From positions 1 through 64,000 of the forward strand of contig SVDZ01000006.1 in NCBI GenBank assembly GCA_015057625.1: 64,000 nt of DNA. The letters are read 5' to 3'. Shown in pieces: positions 52,617 to 61,120 of this stretch; the stretch's first letter is position 1, and each line of letters opens with the position of its first letter. The notes beneath the pieces were generated by a model. That model saw nothing but the letters and a program-made list of their open reading frames with translations. It was not told where the DNA came from and did no database searches. The stretch comes from Lachnospiraceae bacterium (lineage in GTDB: Bacteria > Bacillota > Clostridia > Lachnospirales > Lachnospiraceae). The position numbers and the translations under genes are program-made.

Positions 52617-55600
52617 CTATTTTAATTTCTTAACTCTAGACCATTTTCCAACTACTGGGCTGTTGTTAACATTTACATAAGCTCTTACTTTTACGTAGTA
52701 CTTCTTACCTGATTTAAGTTTCTTAAGAGTAACAACATTCTTTTTCACATCTAATGTTTTTGTTGTTTTCTTTGTGAACTTCTTGCTTGTAGAGTACTTA
52801 ATCTGGTATCCGTCAACACCATTCATCTTCTTAATTGTAAGCTTAGCTTTCTTTTTGCTCTTGCGAACCAAACTCTTAATCTTAGCTTTCTTAACATGTG
52901 GTTTAGCTACTGTAGTTGTCTCAGGAGCTGTAGTTGTTTTTACTACTGTAGTTGTTTCTGCTACTGTAGTTGTCTCAGGAGCTGTAGTTGTCTCTTCTAC
53001 TGTTGTCTCTTCTACTGTTGTCTCTTCTGCTGTTGTCTCTTCCTCTATTGGCTCAGGTCTAACTACATCATATTCATAAAGCTGAATATTATACTCCCAA
53101 ATAATTGGAAGATCATAATCTAAATCATCTTCATCTTCATAATCTTCTTCATCTTCATAATCTTCTTCATCTTCGTTAGCAGCTTTTACCTTATTTACCT
53201 TTAATGACCAGTCATCATAATACTCATCGTCATCATAGTAAAACTCATCACCCTCGATTACGTATAATCTTCCGGCAACAACAGTTCCACAAATATTTGT
53301 CCAATCTGAAACAGATGCTGCTAATTTGTATCCTGTCTTAACAAATTCATCTTTTTCAACATCGTATTCAAATGTATCGCCTAAATCTGAAGCGTTGATT
53401 CCTGTATAAACAAGTCCTTCCGGAGTAGCAGATACTTCAAATGAGTAATCTCCCTCTTCAAATTCGATAGCTGCATCTGATTTAGTCCATGCCTCTCCAT
53501 CAAAAATCATTGAAGGAACAACTGTTGCATTATCTTCTTCATCAAATTTAAATGCGATTGAAGATACAAGCTTATCGCCTACCTGGAATACGTTTTCTCC
53601 AAGTCCTTCTTCAGGAAGAACTCCTAAATCATCAGTTTCTTCAACATCAAATGTGTATTCTGTGTATGTATAATCTTCTAAATCTTCATCATCGAAATCT
53701 TCGTCATCATAATCGATATCGAAATCGTCATCTGACCAATCAATCTCTTCTGCTTCAACAGTAATCTTTAATACATTTTCTGATGCTACGTACAATGAAT
53801 CATTGTATGTGAATAATGAAACATAATCTGCATCTCCGATTTCAGTTGTTACATCAGCAACTTCATAAACTTCTTCCTGTGCAACATCATATGCAATAAC
53901 CTTTGCCATTTCTGCATATCCTAAATCAATCTTTGCTACAGTATAAATAAGTCCGTTATAGAATACCGGTTTAGAGTAATCAACTGTATATGACATTGCG
54001 TACTCAATTCCAAGTGCACTCTTTGGATTGAAACCGTATAACTCGTTCCATGAGATGCGGTCTGCAGAATCAACAGGAATTAATCCTTCGTAAGCTGTTT
54101 GATCATCAAAATTTAAAGCATAAACATTGTCATTATCTCCGGCAACTAATGCTGTATTATCTGTAACAGCAAATCCGTTGTTGACATTCATATCGAAAGG
54201 TTTACCTGTTGCTGTAAATACTTTCTTTTCAATTGTCTTGTCATCTTTTGTAACTGATACTGTTACGTTTTTATTTTCATAATACTTTGGAAGATTAACA
54301 CAAATATAATGATTGTCAGAATAATCTTTGTTTACCTTTACTCTCTCTCCATCTAAATAAACCTTAGCACCTTCAAGGAATCTACCTTCGATATCGATAG
54401 TGTTTCCTTCATCTTCATCGCTATAAAAACTAATATTTGTAACTCCAAAGTTTGGATGATTTACTTTTGATAAATCAATAACACCACCTGTAACAGTCTT
54501 TCCTTCTAAGTCTGCAGCATCTCTTGTAGATCCAAGAACAATGTCTCTTACTTCGTAAGCATCTGCATCAGGATTCATCGCTGCAACTACTGCTGTAGCT
54601 GCTGTAACGTGTGGAGTTGCCATTGATGTTCCGTTATAGAAGTCATATTTTCCAAATGAATCTGTGTCTATATTTGACTGTGAGAAGCCAATGTTATCAA
54701 GGTAAACATCATAATCACCAGCTTCTTCACAGTAGAACTGTACTGATAAAACTCTCTCCTGATCTTCTTTTACTTTGTTTTCGGCAACACCTGAACCAAA
54801 TGTCCAGTAACCGCCTTTTCCAAAAAAGTCTTCCCATTCGCTTCCTGTTACTAACGCTGCTGTGATTAATGACTCTCCATTTTCATCATATGTTCCGTCA
54901 TCTTTGATTACTGAATCACCAATATAAGCAATCATAAGTGCATCATCATTAGTTCCTGTTGCCTCAAATGCGTTTACAAAACATGAAGAATAAATAGGTT
55001 TTGAAGATGCTTTTGCTTCATATGGAAGGTAGAAGTAATACGTATCTCCTGCTTCTGCGCCTTTAACAGAGAATTTTAATGATTTATTATTCTCATTTGC
55101 GCCCATAAAGTGTTCATTTGAATACTCAACTGAATACTCAGCATCTCCTGTTGCTGTAATTCCCCATTTGAGATCACCTTCAGATACAACTTCCTCTGTA
55201 GCCTCACCATCTGCAAATGTCTTAACTAACTTCTGCTCATTATCAAAGGAGTTAAAGTATGAAGTTGTTTCTGCTCTCTTTGCATCATCATAAATAAATG
55301 GATTAAATACATCATATGATACTGTTGATAAAATCATTTCTCCAGGAGCACCAATATCAACTGTTGTCTCCCCGTAATTTGAGAAACCTGAAATTTCATC
55401 TTTTGAATTTGTAGCAGCTACTGAAATGATATACTCACTATCTAAACTAGCCGGGAATGAATAATACACATCATTGTCAACACTTTCATTTCCTGCTGCA
55501 CAAACTGAAACTGCTCCGTTTTCACCAACCATATCAATAAGTGTACCTAAGATACCGTCATCGTATCCGCCGCCCCATGAGTTGTTGATTGCTCTAACGT

Positions 55601-56531
55601 TTACACCAAGCTGCTGTGCTCTGTAAATATAGTTGTAAGCATCGATTGCATCTTCGCCCCAACCTGCACCATCTTCATCTAAGAATCTAAGCGCCATAAT
55701 TTTGATGTTGTCAGAATCTGTTACACCTGCGATACCTGTCTGGTTATCCTTGTTAGCATGCATAATACCTGAACAGTGTGTACCATGTCCGTTCTCATCC
55801 ATCGGTTCTTCATCTCTCTCGACAAAATCGTATCCGTGATGTCCTTTTAAAATCTTTGTTCCTTCATATGGGTTGTCCCACATAACACCCTGAAGGTCTT
55901 CGTGTTCATAATCAACACCTGTATCAATGATAGCGATTACTGTTTCATCTGCCTCTTCATCAATATTAATTTCTTCACTGTCTGAATTGATGTCAATACC
56001 TGCTTCACTGCCATTGAATCCCTTATTGTCTAATGCCCACTGGAAATCAGTGTATGTATCATCTGTATCCAATGCCTTGTACTTGTAATTTGGTTCAGCA
56101 ATTAAAATATCCTTATCTGCTGAATACTTCTTAACAAGCTCTTCTGTGCTCATTGTACTTGATTTAACCAATGAAACTGTCAATTCTTTTCCTGTCTTAT
56201 TTGAAAGACTCTTCGCTTTAATCTTCTTTGCATCTACATCATCAAATGTACATACTGTCTTGATTGTGCAATCAGAATTAACTTTCTTGTTCATTGCCTT
56301 TTTGCTTACTACATCACTGTAGTACATAATAAGCGCTTCGCCTTCTTTGTATTCCTTTTCTGCGCTTTTCTTTTTCTTGTCAAAAGCTGCCCACTTATCA
56401 GATTTTGCTGTGATAGCTTTTGCGCCATTTTTTGTTGTTGTAGCCGAACCCAAAACCCCCGTTGGAGCCCCACTAACAATCATACTTGCTGCCAGAGCCA
56501 ATGATAACCCTGTCTTGAATGTTCTTTTCAT
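52617..56531 (-). CDS. Large secreted S8 subtilisin-like protease with inserted domain
   Basis: This 1304-residue protease starts at ATG 56531 with AGGAGG upstream. A signal peptide (about 28 residues) and pro-region precede the catalytic domain with Asp203 (IIDTGVD), His249 (NGHGTHCSG), Asn317 (INNSWGGG) and Ser636 (NGTSMATP). Between the conserved GAPG region and the Ser lies an unusual insertion of about 220 residues with a beta-sandwich look (VQFYCEEAGDYDVYLDNIGF). After the catalytic domain come a display-type repeat region, a very acidic stretch (DDDFDIDYDDEDFDDED) that may bind calcium, a Thr/Glu linker and the Lys-rich fibronectin III-like end module. It is probably surface-associated and calcium-dependent. 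Confidence 0.92.
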   Translation of the reverse strand: MKRTFKTGLSLALAASMIVSGAPTGVLGSATTTKNGAKAITAKSDKWAAFDKKKKSAEKEYKEGEALIMYYSDVVSKKAMNKKVNSDCTIKTVCTFDDVDAKKIKAKSLSNKTGKELTVSLVKSSTMSTEELVKKYSADKDILIAEPNYKYKALDTDDTYTDFQWALDNKGFNGSEAGIDINSDSEEINIDEEADETVIAIIDTGVDYEHEDLQGVMWDNPYEGTKILKGHHGYDFVERDEEPMDENGHGTHCSGIMHANKDNQTGIAGVTDSDNIKIMALRFLDEDGAGWGEDAIDAYNYIYRAQQLGVNVRAINNSWGGGYDDGILGTLIDMVGENGAVSVCAAGNESVDNDVYYSFPASLDSEYIISVAATNSKDEISGFSNYGETTVDIGAPGEMILSTVSYDVFNPFIYDDAKRAETTSYFNSFDNEQKLVKTFADGEATEEVVSEGDLKWGITATGDAEYSVEYSNEHFMGANENNKSLKFSVKGAEAGDTYYFYLPYEAKASSKPIYSSCFVNAFEATGTNDDALMIAYIGDSVIKDDGTYDENGESLITAALVTGSEWEDFFGKGGYWTFGSGVAENKVKEDQERVLSVQFYCEEAGDYDVYLDNIGFSQSNIDTDSFGKYDFYNGTSMATPHVTAATAVVAAMNPDADAYEVRDIVLGSTRDAADLEGKTVTGGVIDLSKVNHPNFGVTNISFYSDEDEGNTIDIEGRFLEGAKVYLDGERVKVNKDYSDNHYICVNLPKYYENKNVTVSVTKDDKTIEKKVFTATGKPFDMNVNNGFAVTDNTALVAGDNDNVYALNFDDQTAYEGLIPVDSADRISWNELYGFNPKSALGIEYAMSYTVDYSKPVFYNGLIYTVAKIDLGYAEMAKVIAYDVAQEEVYEVADVTTEIGDADYVSLFTYNDSLYVASENVLKITVEAEEIDWSDDDFDIDYDDEDFDDEDLEDYTYTEYTFDVEETDDLGVLPEEGLGENVFQVGDKLVSSIAFKFDEEDNATVVPSMIFDGEAWTKSDAAIEFEEGDYSFEVSATPEGLVYTGINASDLGDTFEYDVEKDEFVKTGYKLAASVSDWTNICGTVVAGRLYVIEGDEFYYDDDEYYDDWSLKVNKVKAANEDEEDYEDEEDYEDEDDLDYDLPIIWEYNIQLYEYDVVRPEPIEEETTAEETTVEETTVEETTTAPETTTVAETTTVVKTTTAPETTTVAKPHVKKAKIKSLVRKSKKKAKLTIKKMNGVDGYQIKYSTSKKFTKKTTKTLDVKKNVVTLKKLKSGKKYYVKVRAYVNVNNSPVVGKWSRVKKLK

Positions 56532-56816
56532 AACAAACCTCCTAAAATTATTTAAGTCGATCATCGTCTTCTCCCGTTACCACGATGGACAAGTAATATC
56601 TTATCAAAAAATGTCCATTAGTTAAACAGGATTGTTGACAAAAATATGTGTTTGAAAATAAGTTTTAGATGCAAAATAACCGAACTTATTTTTCCCATAC
56701 TGCCAACTTATATATAAACGTTAATGACTCCTTTTTTATTTCATCAAAATTTAATTTTTTTTTATTTTATTTATTATTAAGATTTTATTAAGATGAATTT
56801 TGAGCAATAAATTACC

Positions 56817-57947
56817 CTAGTAATACTGAATGTTACCCTGTAAATCTATAATATCAGCATCGCAGTCATCATAAACAGGACCATCACTTTCATAAGAAAT
56901 AACCGGTACCTCATATTTATAACCATATGAATCTGTAGCTTCTACGTACAATGCTATCCTATCCCCCATCTTTATCTCCATTTTTTTCTTATAACTGTAT
57001 TCTATTTTTCCTTCATCTTCATAACCGCTTATATCAATATCTTTCTCGTCTACTACCTCTGTACCTGAGCGACTTTCATACTTAACTATTACCTTTGAAC
57101 TAACTAATGCATTGTCCATTACAGCTAATGGAGAATCAGCATCAACACATCCTACAATATTTATATTCGCAGTATCATTATTTACTTTTGTGGAATCATC
57201 CACATCCTCACTGCTAATATAATGCAGATATTTCAAGGCCATACTGTCAGTGTACACATCATATTCTTCTTCACCAAAACTATCATCATACTCTAACACG
57301 CTTAATAATTTCTCATCCCATTTTGGCATTGCTCGTATTTTTTCATTCTTTGTCTTTCCGTCAGGTTCTTCTATAGTGCAAACCAGCTTACTGTATTTTT
57401 TGAAGATATCAAGTTTAACTGTACCCGAGAACTCTCCTTTACCGTTTTCTTTTAATTCAACATTCTGCTTGGCTATGCTCATATAGTACTTTGAGCCTTC
57501 TATGTTTTCCTTTGGAGTAAATGTAAATGTCACCTGCGCCTCATTAGTTGATGATTCCAATTTCCCAAAGGATACTTCAACATTCTCAAACACACTCTTA
57601 CTCTCGGCCAAAGATTTTTGAATAATTGTAATTTTATCATCCAGCTCTTCAATTTCTCCTGCCATATTTTGATTATGTTCCCTTAAACTATCGATATCAT
57701 TTTCCAAATTTCGTATATTATTGCTCATGGTAATAATTGAAAATATAAGAACCACCACTGCAATTGTTGTAAATGCATCATGAGAATCCGGCATTTTCTT
57801 TACTATTGTTTCCTCATATCCTCCCTGGTTATAATCCATGTTGCTTATTTTTTTATTAATGTGTCTTTTATATAATGCCAGATATATAAAAACAGTCATT
57901 CCGCTGAGCCCTATAATTAATGGTATAATAAATCCCAATAATGTCAT
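56817..57947 (-). CDS. Two-span membrane protein with coiled coil, unknown function
   Basis: I do not recognise this 376-residue protein. Hydrophobic segments lie at about 4-26 and 58-76, joined by a cytoplasmic loop containing NQGGYEETIVKK. A coiled coil follows (about 78-118, NNIRNLENDIDSLREHNQNMAGEIEELDDKI pattern). The extracellular part (about 120-376) is rich in beta strands and acidic residues, with repeated Ig-like features (TFTFTPKENIEG, VIVKYESRSGTE). It starts 24 bp after the LytTR regulator gene and is probably its operon partner, so it could be a sensor or target of that regulator. Confidence 0.8.
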   Translation of the reverse strand: MTLLGFIIPLIIGLSGMTVFIYLALYKRHINKKISNMDYNQGGYEETIVKKMPDSHDAFTTIAVVVLIFSIITMSNNIRNLENDIDSLREHNQNMAGEIEELDDKITIIQKSLAESKSVFENVEVSFGKLESSTNEAQVTFTFTPKENIEGSKYYMSIAKQNVELKENGKGEFSGTVKLDIFKKYSKLVCTIEEPDGKTKNEKIRAMPKWDEKLLSVLEYDDSFGEEEYDVYTDSMALKYLHYISSEDVDDSTKVNNDTANINIVGCVDADSPLAVMDNALVSSKVIVKYESRSGTEVVDEKDIDISGYEDEGKIEYSYKKKMEIKMGDRIALYVEATDSYGYKYEVPVISYESDGPVYDDCDADIIDLQGNIQYY

Positions 57948-57971
57948 CTTTTTTACCTTCCTTTCTATTTT

Positions 57972-58424
57972 CTAAATATTAAACGCTTTCTTAAAACTTG
58001 AATAATAATTTCTTGTCACTTCTAATTTACGATTGTCTGCCATAACTAAAACGAATTTCATCGAAAGTGACGGTCTTATCTCTTTTACTTTTCTTTTGGA
58101 AATTATTACCGACTTACTGATTCTTGTAAACAACTTCGGATCAAGTATTTTTTCCAACTGATACAATGGATCTTTACTGATAAATAATTCCTCAGAAGTA
58201 ACTATTTCCAACTGATGACCATAACTTTCTATGTAAAGCACTTCATCTGTTGCAATAAATGCTTTGTCACCTGTGTCATTCTTCCTTGCACTAATATGCC
58301 CTGCATATTTTTCTTTTTCAGTAAGAATGAATTCTGCTTCATCATCTATATCAATTCCTTTTGTTTGAAAATAACTCTTTACTTCCTCATATTTTTCATC
58401 AGAAATTGCCAGCCTGATTTTCAT
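57972..58424 (-). CDS. LytTR-family DNA-binding regulator
   Basis: This 150-residue regulator has a short N-terminal region of about 48 residues and a C-terminal LytTR domain (about 50-150). Family features are EVLYIESYGHQLEIVTSEE, LEKILDPKLFTRISKSVIISKRKVKEI and a final strand with KLEVTRNYYSSFKKAF. It lacks a receiver domain, so it is the small stand-alone type, often encoded with a membrane protein that controls it. The downstream two-span membrane protein fits that pattern. The ribosome site is GAGGAGGG. Confidence 0.9.
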   Translation of the reverse strand: MKIRLAISDEKYEEVKSYFQTKGIDIDDEAEFILTEKEKYAGHISARKNDTGDKAFIATDEVLYIESYGHQLEIVTSEELFISKDPLYQLEKILDPKLFTRISKSVIISKRKVKEIRPSLSMKFVLVMADNRKLEVTRNYYSSFKKAFNI

Positions 58425-58487
58425 CCTATGCCCTCCTCTCTTTTACAATTGGTATTATAAGCATTATTTTTATATTAAACAACAAAA

Positions 58488-58513
58488 CAGGCATAAGTTG
58501 CACCTTATGCCTG
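58488..58513 (-). terminator. Terminator of the HerA-like ATPase gene
   Basis: CAGGCATAAG (58488-58497) pairs perfectly with CTTATGCCTG (58504-58513) across 6 bases, followed by TTTTGTTGTTT on the minus strand. Confidence 0.9.
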
Positions 58514-58534
58514 CATGAAATACACTAAATAATT

Positions 58535-60178
58535 TTATTTTTTGAAAAGAGTACTTAAAAGACCTCTTCCAAGGCTTGCTCCAACATTGCCTCCAAGCGT
58601 CTTTCCGAACTTGCCATACTTTCCACCGATATTCTTTCCAAGCTCTCTGCCCACAGTTCCCACGACTGAATTACCAACTGTTTTCATGGCCTGCTGTTTT
58701 GCTTTCTTTTCTTTTTCCTCTTTTTTCTGTGCTTCTTTTTCTGCACGTTCCTTAGCTTTTTGCTTTTCTTTTTCTTCCTGCTCAGCCTTCTTTTTAGCTT
58801 CTTTTTCTTCCTGCTCTGCTCTCTTTTGTGCTTCCTTCTCCTCGCGCTCTGCCTGCTGTTTTGCTTCCTTCTCTGCCTGTTCTTCTAATCCCTTTCTCTG
58901 AAGGAATTCATATGCAGAATCAGGATCAACTTCATTTGCATACTTGCTGTAAAGAAGGCTTTCCTTTACACACTGTTCTCTCTGAGAATCAGCTGCTGCT
59001 GACATAGAGCACTGTGGCGGAAGAATATTAACCTTTGTTGCTATTGAAGGGACACCATCTTCCTGAAGGAAGGAAACTACCGCCTCACCTGTTCCAAGAT
59101 TGAGTATAGTATCAAATGTATCAAAATCAGGATTTACTCTGAAGGAATCAGCTGCTGCTCTCACTGCCTTCTGATCTGAAGGTGTGTAAGCTCGAAGTCC
59201 GTGCTGAACTTTATTTGACAACTGTGCCAAAACTCCATCAGGAATATCTCTAGTGTTCTGTGTACAGAAGTAAACTCCAACGCCTTTCGATCTGATAAGT
59301 TTAACTACCTGCTCTATTTTCTCTAAAAGTACTTTAGGCGTATCATTAAATAATAAGTGCGCCTCATCAAAGAAAAATACCATCTTCGGCTTGCTCATAT
59401 CTCCCACTTCCGGAAGTGTCTCAAACAATTCAGATAAAAGCCACAACAGGAAGGTAGAATACAACTTGCCATTGCTGATAAGGCTGTCACTGGCAAGAAC
59501 ATTAATCATACCTTTTCCACCTGCGCCAATCTGAAGCCAATCAGAAATGTTGAGAGCCGGTTCACCAAAGAAAATATCTCCGCCCTCGGTCTCAAGGGAT
59601 ACAATTGCTCTGGTGATAACTCCTATTGATGCACTGCTGATTTTTCCGTAGTCTGCCGCCAAATCTGAGGAATGATCATCCACATAGGCAAGCATTGATT
59701 TTAAATCTTTCGTATCAATTAAAAGTAAGTTATTGTCGTCTGCAATTTTGAAAATAATGGATAATATATCACTCTGCAAATCATTGAGTCCAAGAATTCT
59801 CGAGAGAAGAAGAGGTCCCATTTCAGAGATAGTAGTTCTAAGCGGAATACCTGATTTTCCAAAAATATCCCAAAGAGTAACCGGGTACCCCTTGTATTCA
59901 AATCCTGCCTCAGCAAGCCCAAACTTTGCAATACGTTTTTGCATGTCCTCACTGTCTGTTCCGGGATTCATCATACCCGCAATATCTCCCTTTACATCAG
60001 CCATAAATACTGGAACTCCCATATCACTGAAGCTCTCTGCCATAACTTTTAATGTAACTGTCTTACCTGTTCCGGTAGCACCTGCCACAAGACCATGTCT
60101 GTTTGCCATCTTGGGAATAATGGATATGTTCTCTCCATTCTCAGTATTGGCAATCCATATTTTTTCATCTCTAATCAT
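58535..60178 (-). CDS. HerA-like ATPase (DUF853 family)
   Basis: This cytoplasmic P-loop ATPase of the HerA/FtsK superfamily is like E. coli YjgR. Its 547 residues contain Walker A GATGTGKT (33-40), Walker B MVFFFDEAHLLF, the sensor region GVYFCTQNTRDIPDGVLAQL and a KVQHGLRAYTP arginine-finger region. A Lys/Glu/Ala/Gln-rich coiled coil (about 410-500) links to a Gly-rich end with repeated GKxxGG motifs. The molecular role of the family is unsettled: a DNA or protein pump or motor. No nuclease partner such as NurA is adjacent. The ribosome site is TAGGAGG. Confidence 0.88.
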   Translation of the reverse strand: MIRDEKIWIANTENGENISIIPKMANRHGLVAGATGTGKTVTLKVMAESFSDMGVPVFMADVKGDIAGMMNPGTDSEDMQKRIAKFGLAEAGFEYKGYPVTLWDIFGKSGIPLRTTISEMGPLLLSRILGLNDLQSDILSIIFKIADDNNLLLIDTKDLKSMLAYVDDHSSDLAADYGKISSASIGVITRAIVSLETEGGDIFFGEPALNISDWLQIGAGGKGMINVLASDSLISNGKLYSTFLLWLLSELFETLPEVGDMSKPKMVFFFDEAHLLFNDTPKVLLEKIEQVVKLIRSKGVGVYFCTQNTRDIPDGVLAQLSNKVQHGLRAYTPSDQKAVRAAADSFRVNPDFDTFDTILNLGTGEAVVSFLQEDGVPSIATKVNILPPQCSMSAAADSQREQCVKESLLYSKYANEVDPDSAYEFLQRKGLEEQAEKEAKQQAEREEKEAQKRAEQEEKEAKKKAEQEEKEKQKAKERAEKEAQKKEEKEKKAKQQAMKTVGNSVVGTVGRELGKNIGGKYGKFGKTLGGNVGASLGRGLLSTLFKK

Positions 60179-60234
60179 GTAAAACCTCCTATATATGCAT
60201 CATGTCGAAATCACAATTTGACTTGACGATGAAT

Positions 60235-60816
60235 CTATCTAATGAAATTGGTAAATACCTTTTCTTCAGCAACCGGCTGAGGTACTCCGCCATTCTTTCC
60301 GGCTTCAATACTCTTTAAAATCCAAGCCATATTTTTTCCAAGTGTGTGCATTATCTGCATACCCTCTTCGTCTCTAAGTACTTCTTCCGGCTTTCCTCCG
60401 TGAACAATATTCCAGTATCTCGAAGAAACGAGTGGCATCTGATTAAAAAGAAAATACTTGTTAAGCACATCAAGTGTCGCCGTAGTTCCGCCTCTTCTTG
60501 CAGATGCAATAGTAGCCGCCGGTTTAAATCTCAAATCAGCTTCCGCAGCTCCAAACAGTCTGTCTAAGAACATAAGAATCTCTCCTGATGGAGATGCATA
60601 GTAAACAGGTGAGCCAACTACAAAACCGTCCACCTCTTTTACTTTCTCTGCAACTTCTTTTACAGCCTCGTTGACTTTTCCGTCAAACACCATCTTACCT
60701 ACATTTATAATCTCCGTATCAACACCTGCAGCATTGAGTTCTTTTGCGACCTCGCCAAGTGCCGTAAAAATACATCCGTTTTCTCTTCTACTTCCGTTAA
60801 GTAATAAAACCTTCAT
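60235..60816 (-). CDS. NADPH-dependent FMN reductase / flavodoxin-fold protein
   Basis: This small flavoprotein of 193 residues has the FMN phosphate-binding GSRRENGCIFTALGEVAKEL (8-27) and the ring-binding GSPVYYASPSGEILMFLDR (about 69-87), followed by KPAATIASARRGGTT. These fit the NADPH-dependent FMN reductase (PF03358/PF02525-like) family, often called iron-sulfur flavoprotein-like or multimeric flavodoxin WrbA-type. It uses NAD(P)H to reduce FMN or quinone-like acceptors. It lies 56 bp upstream of the HerA-like gene and may be cotranscribed with it. Confidence 0.9.
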   Translation of the reverse strand: MKVLLLNGSRRENGCIFTALGEVAKELNAAGVDTEIINVGKMVFDGKVNEAVKEVAEKVKEVDGFVVGSPVYYASPSGEILMFLDRLFGAAEADLRFKPAATIASARRGGTTATLDVLNKYFLFNQMPLVSSRYWNIVHGGKPEEVLRDEEGMQIMHTLGKNMAWILKSIEAGKNGGVPQPVAEEKVFTNFIR

Positions 60817-60972
60817 AAAATCCTCCTTAAAAACGTCATTTTATTTATATGTAATCTATTATCAATTATAATTCTTTCAAGCTTCAATGTGAAGAAAAGA
60901 TTTTATATTTTTTCAGTTGCTTATACCTCTGTGCAAGCACAGATTTTCACTTTACTCGGGGGTAAAAAAAGC

Positions 60973-61005
60973 GGGAAATGATCCGCTATTAACAAATCAT
61001 TTCCC
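60973..61005 (-). terminator. Terminator after the Ig-like gene remnant and HD-GYP gene
   Basis: GGGAAATGAT (60973-60982) pairs perfectly with ATCATTTCCC (60996-61005), followed by GCTTTTTTTACC on the minus strand. Confidence 0.92.
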
Positions 61006-61018
61006 ACTGTTATTTTTA

Positions 61019-61114
61019 TTATTTAACTTTTATTGTTATAACCTTTGTTGCTGCCTTGTAATTGCCGTTAGCTGCTGCTGTAATTGTAACCTTATAAGAA
61101 CCCTTCTTAGCTTT
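61019..61114 (-). pseudogene. Remnant of a surface-protein Ig-like C-terminus
   Basis: A frame of 31 codons reads KAKKGSYKVTITAAANGNYK, then AATKVITIKVK and stop. This is the last strand pair of a bacterial Ig-like or chitobiase-type repeat, as found at the end of large surface proteins. The preceding in-frame codon is TAG and no start exists. It follows the HD-GYP stop codon by a few bases. The rest of the gene appears to be deleted, leaving its end and its terminator behind the HD-GYP gene. Confidence 0.75.
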
Positions 61115-61120
61115 CTATTT

